DNA of 64,000 nucleotides, taken from the NCBI GenBank assembly GCA_009760855.2, contig WPIO01000087.1, positions 577,001 to 641,000 of the forward strand, given 5' to 3'. The translations under genes and the position numbers were made by a program. The notes under the pieces were generated by a model. The model was given only the letters and a program-made list of their open reading frames with translations, made no database searches and was not told the DNA's origin. This stretch comes from Cristatella mucedo. Its lineage: Eukaryota; Bryozoa; Phylactolaemata; Cristatellidae. Below, in pieces: positions 22,516 to 55,662 of the stretch (the first letter of the stretch is position 1; each line of letters begins with the position of its first letter).

Positions 22516-22873
22516 TATGTTCGACCAGTCCACGATCGCCTCAATCCAGCGGCAATCAACCAGTAGAGCTGCCGTCTTGTGTCACGTGCCGAGAGTGCCT
22601 TCGAAGCCTGCATTTTTCGTCGTAGGGTTTTGTGTCTCATTATCCACAACGGCTGTGGAAAAATTCGCTAGCGAAAAACCGGCTAGCGCATGTGCTTGTC
22701 CGCAAGCAGCTGTGACATGCTCTGCTGTTTCTGTATTGCAGGTCCCTGAGCCAGCAGCTGTGCCGGCCAGCAGCATAGTGTGCCACGCCCACGCCTCTCT
22801 GGCCTGCTCGAGCTCTGCTGCTGGTGCTGTCTAGCAGCAGCAGCAGCAGCAGCATCATCCAATCAACGGCGGC

Positions 22874-45584
<22,711 letters not shown>

Positions 45585-46119
45585 GGCGAAGAGACTTCGT
45601 CAGCAGCATCCATCGCGGTGCAGTAGCGAGAGGTCGTGGAGAGAATGGAGGAGGCAGAGAGATGAAGCAGAGAGTGGGAAAAGAGCCAGTAGCTCTGTTG
45701 ATCGCTTGCTGTCTGACACTGAAGCTGGCTTGCTGTGTCGGGTCTGTCCGACGGGCCCTGGCTTGCCGATGCCCTTGGCAGCGGGTGCGGCTGCCTTGCT
45801 TCATCCTCTCTGTGTGCCGAGGGGTGAACGAAATGTTGTCAGTCGCGTTGCCCGTGCAGATGTCTCGTATGGTTCGCGGTGAAGCCGTTTTTTCTCAAGG
45901 TGCTGCCTTTTCTATCGTCGCATCGATCGATGGGTTCGTGGAAATGATTGGCCTACCTGGTGAGCTCATCCGCTGTCGTGTGGCACGATCGGCTGGAGCA
46001 ATCGGTTTTTATGTTTCCTTCTTGTGAATTGATGCTGTCGCTTCGACTGCCGTTTGAAGCTGCAAGTTTGACGGCCGCGTCACCTCGCGAGTGCCGAACT
46101 GATGCTAAGTAGAGAACGA
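45585..46119 (+). other. Probable 3' UTR of the CCAR-like gene
   Basis: Sequence after the stop keeps the GC-rich character of the gene up to about 46090. No AATAAA or ATTAAA was seen; the nearest candidate is the A-rich 'aaaaataaga' near 46121, where LINE-A sequence starts. The 3' end is therefore not fixed. Confidence 0.35.
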
Positions 46120-46250
46120 GCCTAAAAATAAGAATGCACTTGATGAAGCACCCTCATAGAACTCAAGCTCTTTCTAGGCGCTTTACATTTGCTGCAAAGG
46201 GAAACGCCATTGAATCGTGAGTAATATCATGCTTGATAAACAACATGAAT
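46120..46250 (-). mobile_element. LINE-A 3' tail fragment
   Basis: Antisense hairpin and 3' UTR ('gcacttgatgaagcaccctc'), ending at 'aacatgaata', where a sense LINE-A copy starts. Confidence 0.7.
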
Positions 46251-46785
46251 ATTGACTTCAAGGTTTTGTCGCTCACTTTTAGGTCTCTTCATTCTATGGC
46301 TCCAGCCTATCTTTCAGATATACTACCCCATCAGGCAAAGCATCGTACCACTCGCTTTTCGGAATCCAACAGTCTAGAAATACCTCGTACAAACCTTAAA
46401 TCCTTTGGAGACCGTGCATTTAGCTCGTATGCTCCCACAGCCTGGAACTCCCTCCCGACCTGCATCAGAACATCCCCTGACCTGACCACATTTAAAAGAA
46501 ACTTAAAAACATACCTATTTAGGACAGCATTTAGTGGGTCCTTGTGATTCGTCCTCGATGTGCTTATGCGTGCTGACACTGTTCATGCTGCCACTAACCA
46601 CATTTGCATGCTGACCCAGTGCATGTAACCCCTAACCATGTTATTCATTTTGTTTGTTTTTCAAGCATGATTTTACTTACTATTCTATTGCGTATCACTT
46701 TGCAGCAAATGTAAAGCGCCTAGAAAGAGATTAAGTTCTCTGAGGGCGCTTTATCAAGTGCAATATTATTATTATTATTATAACA
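46251..46785 (+). mobile_element. LINE-A 3' end with intact C-terminal frame
   Basis: The frame 46233-46547 keeps 104 codons of the ORF2 C-terminus (FKVLSLTFRSLHSMAPAYLS, then KSFGDRAFSSYAPTAWNSLP, ending FRTAFSGSL-stop). The 3' UTR, hairpin and ATT tail (46764-46782) follow. Open and little-mutated, so relatively young. Confidence 0.85.
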
Positions 46786-47765
46786 TAGTTAGGGGTGACA
46801 TGCACAGGGTCGGCATGCAAGCTTGGTTAGTGGCAGCATGTAGTGCCAGCACACATAACTACATAAAGGATGAATCACAGGGATCCACTAGATGCTGTCC
46901 TAAATAGGTGTTTCAAGTTCTTTTTAAATGTGGTCAAGTCAGGGGATGCTCTGACGTCAGTCAGGAGTGAGTTCCAGGCTTTGGGAGCATACGAACTAAA
47001 TGCATGGTCTCCAAAGGATTTGAGGTTTATACAAGGTATTGGTATACTGTTGGATTCCGAAAAGCAGGTGGTACGATGCTTGGCCTGGTGGGGGAGTAGA
47101 TCTGAGAGATAGGCTGGAGCCAAAGAAGGAAGTGACCTAAAAGTGATCAACAAAACCTTGAAGTCATCCGTTGCTCGACTGGTAGCCAGTGCAGGTCGGC
47201 AAGAAGTGGTGTGATGTGGCAACTGCCACGCTCACGACAGACAAGCGTAGCTGCAGAGTTTGGCACCAGCTGTAATCGCCTGATTGCACATGCCGATAGG
47301 CCAGCAAGCAGTCAGTTACAGAAGTAAAGACGGGATGTCACAAATGCATGGACCAACTTAGACGTGGTATCCTTATCTAAGCAAGCCCGGATTTTAGCAA
47401 TGTTATGTATCTAAAAGTAGGCAAACTTGATTGTGGAGCTGATGTGGTCGTCTAACGAGAGGTCACTTTGGAACATGACACCTAGATTTCGAGCTGATTC
47501 AACAGGAGATATGCTGGCAGAGCTAATTTTGAGCCTCAGCCTCTCTAGTTTCTGAATCACACTGGGTTTGCTCATAACTAGTAAGTTAGTTTTATCATCG
47601 TTTAGTTTAAGAAGTTTGCTGCCATCTATGTGCGGATGTCATCAATACATGCAGCAAATGAGTTGAGAGAATTCGATGGTCTCGAAGGCTGGGAGGGATC
47701 AAAGCAAAGGTACAACTGAGTGTCATCCGCATAGAAGTGAAAGCCTAGAATGTGCCTGGAGCCTC
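46786..47765 (-). mobile_element. LINE-A copy inverted against the previous one
   Basis: On the - strand it covers the YADD region (about 47740) through the thumb to the C-terminus (frame 47222-46875, 115 codons) and part of the 3' UTR. The ATT tail is missing. It meets the preceding sense copy tail to tail, giving an imperfect inverted repeat with arms of about 400 bp. Confidence 0.85.
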
Positions 47766-48483
47766 TCGTTGGCTCCTTGTCGTGTATGAATCATTATTTG
47801 GCCGATCGTTGCACAAGTGACCTTGCTGTTTGTCTACCTACCCCAGCCTGAGTTGGCATCGGAATCCTGCCATGCCGGCCACGAAGGGCTTCTGTGTGCC
47901 TTCGATCGGCTTGCCATTACTAGAGCTGCCTCTGTGCTGTAATCGCTCGTGAGCAGCTAGTCTCGTGCGTATTCATGTCGCCATTGTTCCAAGGCTGTCA
48001 AATCAGTCTACTTGACTTGTATAACTAGAGACAGTTGGCCTAATGTGTAAGCAAACTGTTGTCAATGTCTACAATGAGACAACTAACCTACTAGGGCTTT
48101 GCTGAGGCATCCACGGCAAGCAATCGGTTGCCTTCAACATTCATCTCACCCAGTAGAGAATGCATTAGAATAGTAGCTGATCAAGCCAGCAGCTGAGGGT
48201 GGCTGTAGACGAAATTCTGATGTCATAACAAGGCACAGCTGTCGTTGGCAGAAGAGAAAGAAAGAATTATATTCTCCTAGTCAATAATAGAGCTTCCATG
48301 GGCGAGCTGAGCTCCGAATTGCTTTTTTTCCAGGTTTCAAAGCTCAAAATTATTCGGTATAGTGCTGTATACAACCAAGTTGCTCTTGAAACAAATGCTT
48401 GGCTGCTGACAGGCTGTCCAGCTTCGTCTATCAAGGCTCTATCAAGCCGACAAACATAGTTGCAATGGAGGACAGATTGCATA
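47766..48483. other. No gene seen
   Basis: Unique-looking sequence with short frames only. Confidence 0.4.
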
Positions 48484-48632
48484 CGAGCTGGATTGGTCCA
48501 GCGGTTAAGGCGCTCGCCCCGGCCAAGGTCTGGCTGAGGTCGTGGGCTCTAGCCCCGAGGCATATGTAAAGCGCCTAAATAGAGATTAACTTCTCTTGGG
48601 GCGCTATACAAATGAATTGTATTTATTTATTT
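48484..48632 (+). mobile_element. SINE-A copy, near-complete
   Basis: tRNA-like head, body, hairpin and AT tail all match the 13.5 kb copy, with few changes (the B-box reads gggctctagcccc). Confidence 0.82.
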
Positions 48633-48784
48633 TATACTTGAATTACATAGGTTGGTTGGAAGTCATCTCATTGCCGGCTTCAGTTGAGATTGGCTGAGTT
48701 TGTAAATATGTTGGTTGTTAAAGCTCGTTTATAGGTATTTTAAGTCAATCATCTTCTAAACTAATGCTATAATGAGTATTCGAT

Positions 48785-48975
48785 ACGGCCATTGTAGCCC
48801 AGGAGGTAAGGTGCTTGCTCTTCATGGTCGATGTCGTGGGTTCGAATCTTACGGTTGGTGATCCTATATTGCCAACTGCAGGTGGTGGTGATGGCCGTTA
48901 AGGCCTTTTTGCCACTATACCAATAATACTAGCTGATTCAACAGCCTCTTTTGTATAGCGAAAGAAGAGCCCATC
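48785..48975 (+). mobile_element. SINE-B copy
   Basis: Head with B-box 'gggttcgaatctt', body 'ggtggtggtgatggccgtta', then 'agctgattcaacagcctctt' at the end. Full length compared with 21653. Confidence 0.7.
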
Positions 48976-49239
48976 ATTTAGTAACCGCAATCTTTCGCGG
49001 ATACAAGCTAGATCTTACATAAAGGCTTTTGAGTACGAGGTACGTAAAAAGGAGAAAGAATGCACGTTTTAAGTCTGAGCATTGATTAACCCACCATCTT
49101 ACATTTTTTCTTTATAACTGGATAGCTGAATAAAATGTAGATCGCTGTCAGGTGACTAAATTAAATGTAGGTTAAGTGACTAAAGCAAGCTACTGTTTTC
49201 TTGCATAGGGAATTCTCAACGATTGCCTTTATGATGCAA

Positions 49240-49405
49240 TTTGCATATGGGCCTAGTCGCCCAAGGGTAATTTTCTTGTACTTAACGATCCAAGATGCAG
49301 GGTTGAGTCTTGCAGCAGACAATTCTCTATTGTCTACAATAGGGAGTGCAATAGCTGCCAAGTCTCTATAATGCCACTATAGACACGGGAGGGGTGCTGA
49401 ATCAG
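49240..49405 (+). mobile_element. SINE-B-type copy, diverged
   Basis: tRNA-like head 'gggcctagtcgcccaagggt', B-box-like 'gggttgagtcttgcagcag' and a decayed body ending 'gctgaatcagcgaacc'. Confidence 0.5.
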
Positions 49406-50959
49406 CGAACCTTGATGAACGTTCGGCTCTCGATCCCAACCATCAAGTAGCAGTAACGTTTGCCACTGAAGCGGGCACGAGTCGTTTTAGCATTTGCAGT
49501 CTGTATTTCATCATTCATGTCGAAACACTAGTTCAGAGCTTATTGCTGTAGCAGGTTAAATGCATGGGCGTTGCCGAACTTAGCTTCACAAGCAGCTACT
49601 TTAGATGGAGTCGACTAGCGAAGCATAAACAATGGAAAACCATATCAACTTGTACTGATATCTTCTTTTAGATGGACACTAAACTAGTCTCAGCTGCGGA
49701 ACGAAAAGTGCCAACGATTTCGTGAAAACCTAGAAAACTTATGTGCAATCTTTTTTCACGAGTATTCACTCTTACCGTTCTGGTGATCCTGCATTCATTC
49801 AAAGCCACTGACGGTTTACTATAATGGCCACGCCAAGCAGTCATCCTGGCCAGATACCGCCACATGCAGTATTAATTAATGCAGTTCGTCAAATTTCATG
49901 TTAGTAACGACTATGATCCACCTACCCCAGCAGTTCATTAGTCAAGTTAAAAGCTGTACGCGTTAGTCGGACGGCGGCTGACCATGGGCAGAATGATTGC
50001 AAATCAAAATAATTTAGTGCAGAAACTCACGCTTCCAAAATACTAGCCATCAACCTAAATAATATGGAAAGCTGATACGCGAGTGAATCTGTAAGCGCAC
50101 ATTTTATTTGTCTATTTGTAATTCATGATGAATAATAAATTATCATAGGGTGCAATACAAATGACCCTTTGCTAATAGCACAGAGACGTAGAGATACCTT
50201 AAATTAAATACATTTCATATAACGTGGGCACACACTATCTCACATAAACAAACAAAAATTGACCAGTATAGCTGACTCGGGAGGGCAATCGAAATAACTT
50301 AGTAGCAAAGAAGTATAAGCTCAGAGGAAAGGGGGTGTGTCGCAGTGGGCAGTACGAAAGGAAAAAGTCGCCGCACAAGAAATATGTAATTGAGAGTCAT
50401 CCCCCTCTCGGTCCTGCGAAGCAAAAGCTTCTGTCGCCAACGGACTTTAAGCGTAGGGATGGGGCAGCTAATTTGTTGTCCATGGAGGACCTGGGGTTAC
50501 GAGAAGGTTACAAACTGGTGCGGTAGTTTAGTTCAGCTAGGTGTTTGACAAATCCAGACTACAGCGAGGCGAGCCTTGTGGGTTAGAGTAAGAACTTAGC
50601 ACACTTTGACCTAGAGGAAGTAAAACTTAGCTCTGTGTCGCGTCCACAATCATGGTCGTCACTTCGCAATGGCCTCAGCGTGTGGAATAGGCTTATTACA
50701 ATACAAAATATCGAGAAAGTTCCTTCTGTTTCGCACACTGATCTATGCCAGAGGTCAGCAGACTCCGGGTCTTGTCCTTGTATAAAAATAATAGGTGTTT
50801 TCCACATTAGATAAAAATCCTCGCTGGCTCCACCTCAACTAGTTTTATATGACTTTACCCACGATTACCGACCGTCCTCGGGGGTTTTTAATTCACTGGC
50901 AGCTCTTAGGCAGCTCATCTTAAACGACCCGAAACCATAAAAACGGATACGATCGGTGA
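49406..50959. other. No supported gene
   Basis: One frame of 63 codons at 50335-50526 has a Lys/Arg-rich composition (for example KKSPHKKYVIESHPPLGPAK). It has no recognised homology and no clear splice or promoter signals. The rest is AT-rich. Confidence 0.35.
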
Positions 50960-51235
50960 AATAAAAATACACTTGATATAGCGCCCTCAGAGAAGTATAT
51001 CTTTCTGGGGGCTTTACATTTGCTGCAAAGGAAACATGATCGAATGGTGAGTGGTACCATGCATGATAAACAACAAGAACAGCATGGTTAGGGGTTACAT
51101 GCACAGTGTCAGCACGCATAACCATATAAAGGACGAATCACAGGGACCCACTAAATGCTGTCCTAAATAGGTGCGTTTTAAACTTCTTTTTAGATGTGGT
51201 CAAGTCAAGGGATGTCATGACGGAAGTTGAGAATT
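50960..51235 (-). mobile_element. LINE-A 3' end
   Basis: Antisense hairpin, 3' UTR and the last codons of ORF2 ('cacagggacccactaaatgc'). Truncated soon after. Confidence 0.75.
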
Positions 51236-52065
51236 ACATCTAGGCAAAGGCAACTGAGCAGTCCGGGTAACCCATCATATCCAGCAGGTTCGAGCCTTGG
51301 CCTTACTATCACGACAAGAGCACGGGTCACTCTTTCGGCAGCTCTCTAAAAACTCCATGGTTGATTGCAAGGTCAACACCACAAGCAGCCCATGGGCTTG
51401 TCATAGATAGTAATGTTAGCTACCATGGAAATAAATGGACTTTAAGATGCCAGACTTCGGACTTTGGCTAAGCTCCAAAGACCTACGCCGAACGTCGCTA
51501 CTCTTAACCAACCTCAATACGGGCGACGATTCTCCGTTGAGCTATACACACATCCGGCTGACCTCCTGTCGCGTCACCAGCACTTCTGGGACGATTACTG
51601 GCCCCCCATTTGACTTTTGGAACCCCTTCAAGATCGTACTTGTAGTTACCGTGCTCAATAAGTTTGAATTCACTGCCGGTTGACATCGTGTAGTCGCATG
51701 ATTTGAAGACATTCTAAAAAGCAGCTCGAATGCTCCGTTATTTCAACCAGCCTTCGCTCAGCTCTAGGGAACTGCGGTTGCGCCCAACGAAAGTATGCGT
51801 GCAGTGAATAAGGAAAAGATCTAGGTGCTTTTTATAGAGCGGCCTTGGACTAGTGCTTAGCTCTTCTGTTTGCTTTGACTACATGCGCACGACTGAGCTT
51901 GTTACTAAACGGGGGTAACCAGCGGCCGTGAGCTCTTCGTGAGTGGCTTCGAGGTGCCTGAACGTCTGAGCGCGATACTCGGGTTCGTTTGCAGGACGAA
52001 GCTCTTAAGCAGGATATCGTGCTTGCAAACTAGCTATTGGCTGGTATTCTCTTCCAGCGAGTTGA
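51236..52065. other. No supported gene
   Basis: A B-box-like 'ggttcgagcctt' near 51290 may be the remains of a tRNA-derived SINE head. Otherwise nothing recognised. Confidence 0.35.
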
Positions 52066-52130
52066 AACACGCCTGAGTGGAGATTAAGATCTCTAAGGGC
52101 AGTATTCAAAATAATATTTATTTTTATTGT
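52066..52130 (+). mobile_element. SINE-A/LINE-A type 3' tail scrap
   Basis: Decayed hairpin (cgcctgagtggagattaaga, arm tctct) and AT-rich tail. The head is not recognisable. Confidence 0.5.
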
Positions 52131-53051
52131 TATGGAATTCAAGTCAGAACTACAAACTAGTCGCCTCGACATGTATGTGCCCGGTCATTCAGGGCAATGA
52201 ACTTTGCATTCGAAGACGTAACTATCAGGTAAAATCTATAGGCGTGTAGCAGTGCACAGTGCCTCAATGAGAAAATTTTTAGTTGCATGTCCTTGCAGTG
52301 TAGGAGAATAGTGGATTGTTCCATTGGATTTGTAAGGCTAGTGGTAGAGGTTGCTGGCACCCAGCCAGCAGATGAATTTTCCTTCGAGCGTGGGTGAGCT
52401 AAAGAAATTCCTCCGTGAAAGCATGTGTAAAGATGTGCGAGGTCTATGAAGCATACTGCTGCATGCCTATCGGGTATCACTAATGGCCCTGGGAACATCA
52501 TTTCAGTTGCGAACACTGCAAGACAAAGTCGAGAATGAGGTATATAATGGCCACTTGCTAGATTGCATTTCTCGCTCGCAGTTAGGTAATTTGTGAAATG
52601 TCATTTCACTTTCTATAACTCTTGATATGTTTACAGGCAGCTACAAGAGATAAAAAGAAAACCATGTCAATCTAAAAGTCAATCGAAAAAATTGACGAGA
52701 ACTATCTGACACCTCAAGCAACTGCATCTTCAGCACGGTAGATCCTGTCCAAACCATGAAGTGGCATAAGGGCGCTTCCGATCACACATTCAAGCATCTT
52801 GTAGTCCAACTGTCAGCCAGTGCTTGGCAGCTGCTGAAATAAATTGCTGGTGCTGGGCGTCGGCTTGCGCGTCAGGGCTGTAAGCGAACCAAGCTACACA
52901 CTTATTGCTGGAGTACCGAACTACCCTGAGCTCCGTCGTCGCTCAGTCACTCCGGAGGCGGGTTCGCCCTCTTCGGAGAGAGCACCAATTCAGCTGCAGA
53001 TCCAGATTCTAATTTTACAGATGCGGCTGAGCTGAACCAAGAAACCCACAT
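52131..53051. other. No supported gene
   Basis: AT-rich sequence with short frames on both strands. Nothing recognised. Confidence 0.35.
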
Positions 53052-53252
53052 TTGGCTAACCTGAAAGATCTTACCAGAAACATTCGTCTTCTAAAGTCCA
53101 ATGCTACGCTTCTGAAATCTTGGCTCAAGGAGTGGACCTTGCTGGATGACAGCGTGAAAGTAAGAGGTCAGAGAAAGCGTCGAAAACCTTTTACCGCCAT
53201 CTGCAGCCGCGAAGATTGGCTGTGCTTATGCAACAATGTCGTCGGCCTATAA
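53052..53252 (+). pseudogene. Fragment resembling a transposon-associated ORF
   Basis: The 66-codon frame contains LLKSWLKEWTLLDDSVKV, RKRRKPFTAI and a C-terminal DWLCLCNNVVGL. Its pattern (a KxWxLL core, a charged turn, then a short 'xxxCNDVxGL'-like end) resembles a widespread uncharacterised ORF type found with animal transposons. This is from pattern memory only. The fragment is too short to classify. Confidence 0.25.
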
Positions 53253-53659
53253 GAGGCCAAAGGAATCGCACGTAACCAGAGTGGCTAGAGCCTATTAATA
53301 GACAGTTCATTCAGGAATGAAAGTGCTAAATAGCGGCAGCATGTACCCATCTGTCCCCCATAGCTCCCACTCTGTTCACACCGAAGGTGTTTCTGAGTAA
53401 TATGATTTATGGTGACTATGCTGGGGAGGGGGGGTTCATTGGCTGGGTTCGGATTCCCACATTTACTGCACTACGACATGTGAATAAATTTTGAAAGCAA
53501 ATTGGTCCACGGGCTTTGCATGGACTTCAACGCGATAGAAACGCATGCCACACCGTAGCACGTAGTATGTGATGAAATGGTTGAACTGCAACTGTACAAA
53601 TGTCGTGGCTTTCGTAAATGTATTGTAAGGATGAATGCTTTTCCCTACCATAGGGGTTC

Positions 53660-53795
53660 CTGGCTTCTGAGTCGCATGGAATATCAGGACTGCTGGAAAG
53701 GGTGTGCCATAGTCGGCAGCAAGAGAATAGACGTTCCCCGTAATAATTGTGGATATATTGCAGTCTAGGACCTGCAGAGCAGGTCCTAGACTGCA
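53660..53795 (-). mobile_element. LINE-B fragment ending in a fold-back hairpin
   Basis: 53690-53735 ('gccatagtcggcagcaagag') and 53761-53780 ('cagtctaggacctgcagagc') are two separate pieces of antisense LINE-B. The second is immediately followed by its own reverse complement. Confidence 0.6.
53759..53795. repeat. Perfect hairpin, 17-bp arms and 3-nt loop
   Basis: Left arm 53759-53775 (tgcagtctaggacctgc), loop AGA, right arm 53779-53795, the exact reverse complement. One arm is LINE-B sequence. Confidence 0.95.
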
Positions 53796-53799
53796 GAGA

Positions 53800-55370
53800 A
53801 GGCTTCTGTCGAAAATGGTCTTTGGGCAGAGGAAAGAAATAGGTAATTTATATACGTGTAGCTGTCTTCAAGTCTAAAGTCATCACTAATATGTTTTATT
53901 CACACTGTACTCACAGAGAACTGCCGCCAAGCCCAAACGTCGACCGAGCCGATCCAGAGCCCAGTAGCTCAATGACTCTTCCCTGATTGCCCCTCCTGGT
54001 TCTGAAGGTTAACCATTAACCTGCACATTTGCCTTCGAATGCCACATCACTGTCGAGCAGGCTCGCTGCCTTCCACAACGACCAAGGAGCGTCACAGGCA
54101 ATCTGCTCTAGATGCTTGGCTTGAGAACTACAGTGACGTCTAGCAGTCTTCATTTCGCGATACCAGCTACGGCCGGTCATGGAGGAGACATAAGCATATG
54201 TATTGTAAGGATGAATGACTCAATGTACGAAGCCTTCGAACGTGGTATCGTATCGGCTTCTGCTTCGATTTGCTTTATAATTGCCTAAAACCTAGCTTAT
54301 CGTCTGCGATCTAGCTGGCAAAGGCTTAGCAAAACGCGGCTAGAGATAGTTTTAATTGACAGGCACTCGGGGAGAGGATCCAATGAACCTAGTTATGGTA
54401 GCAGATGCAGCTTTTGAAGCTTGCTTTACGTCGGCGACAGGATCAGAGAGTGAAGATCTCAACTTCTACCCTTCCCAAGACGAAGACCAGCTGATAGACT
54501 GTTCGGGCAGATGGTAGATCACGAGACCCTCCCAACCCAAGAATTTAGTATTGCCTCAATTTCCACACGGTGTTAAGAGCTAACGCTCCGGTCGAACCTA
54601 GAAGATTGTAAGATTTTGCAAGACCCTTGCAAGATCGGTTAAGCTTCTAGTCGTAAAACCTTCTACAGCGATTGTGGGGGGGGGGGGCTTATATATATAT
54701 TTTTTTCCACACATACACATACATACTCGATCCCCCCTTACTGTATACTGCCCAACTACATATACCAGCTCAAATCCACTTAACGCCTCTTGGCTTCTGC
54801 TGTGAGCACTGCTCGCACGTAGACAGGATCTCGGCAAACCCACGTCTGGTTAGATTACAGAGTGAACCTGACACTGCAGGCAAAACTGCAAACAACGTTT
54901 GAGCAAACCCCAGGTCAGTGGGAGGACACTGCCAATTATTGCATGTACATAACACTGCCAATTATTGCATGTACATAGAACGACCACGTGCAGCATTATT
55001 TATGAGTGCTACTATCGTTTGTAGTTTACTGTCGAGCTGATCTAATGCTGATCTTGGCTTCACTGTAAGTCTTGAATATCCTAAAACACAAATCCCCCAC
55101 AAAAACTTACGGTAACTAAACAGACTCGAGGCTAAGCACATCGTGAGGCAACCACATTTTTTCTGCCCACCTGTGACAGGATCCGCTATTGTCACCATTC
55201 TCCGGCCACTTCCTTGCACAAGGGAGGCACACTTACAGAAAGAGTTGAAGAAGACCTTTTAAGAATACAGATAGTGGCTGTAGGAGTGAGCTATGCATGT
55301 GGGAGACCTCTCAGACGAAGGGGTCTTGATGGCTTCTTGGTTTGATCACGAATCCAGCAATTAAAAAACG
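53800..55370. other. Spacer without supported gene
   Basis: Contains a G12 run at 54676 followed by TA and T runs (54690-54708), and a perfect 26-bp tandem duplication at 54926-54977. It lies just beyond the 3' end of the - strand gene. No coding exon recognised. Confidence 0.4.
54926..54977. repeat. Perfect 26-bp tandem duplication
   Basis: Two identical, adjacent copies of a 26-bp unit beginning 'acactgccaattattgcatg'. A recent slippage or duplication event. Confidence 0.95.
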
Positions 55371-55385
55371 TTACAAAATATAACT

Positions 55386-55391
55386 TTTAAT
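55386..55391 (-). terminator. ATTAAA polyadenylation signal of the - strand gene
   Basis: ATTAAA on the - strand, 72 nt after the stop codon at 55463-55465. It is the commonest variant signal and supports 55463 as a true gene end. Confidence 0.6.
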
Positions 55392-55462
55392 TTCCAGTCA
55401 GAGAAGCAGCCACAGCAGCAGCAACAGCGCACGACAGCCACCGACTGCAGTCGTCCGAGGCA

Positions 55463-55662
55463 TCAATAGCCCATCTGTTTCTTTTCTGCCTCGATCATTT
55501 GCTTTCTTTTTAAAATGGCTGCATTCTTCTCCTTAATTTTTCTTATTCGTTCATCAAGCTGGGCTTCGGCTGCACTCTTATCTGGAATCAGGCGATCATT
55601 GCGTGCGCATGCCAGCGCTCTAGGCCTCATGGGTTTGCGTGCAGTGGCAGCAGCAGCAGCAT
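55463..55662 (-). CDS. - strand gene, terminal exon (coiled coil)
   Basis: The frame gives Ala-rich sequence, ARKPMRPRALACARNDRLIP and then the helix AEAQLDERIRKIKEKNAAIL with KRKQMIEAEKKQMGY-stop. The helix resembles CCDC9-type coils, but those lie near the N-terminus of that family. Two acceptors sit 7 nt apart (CGCTAG at 55670 and GGGAG at 55663); only the second keeps phase with exon 2. An unseen exon between could change this. ATTAAA follows 72 nt after the stop. Confidence 0.6.

Noticed and set aside
50335-50526. 63-codon Lys/Arg-rich frame
   Set aside because: No homology, promoter or splice signals. Its length is within chance expectation for this much DNA.
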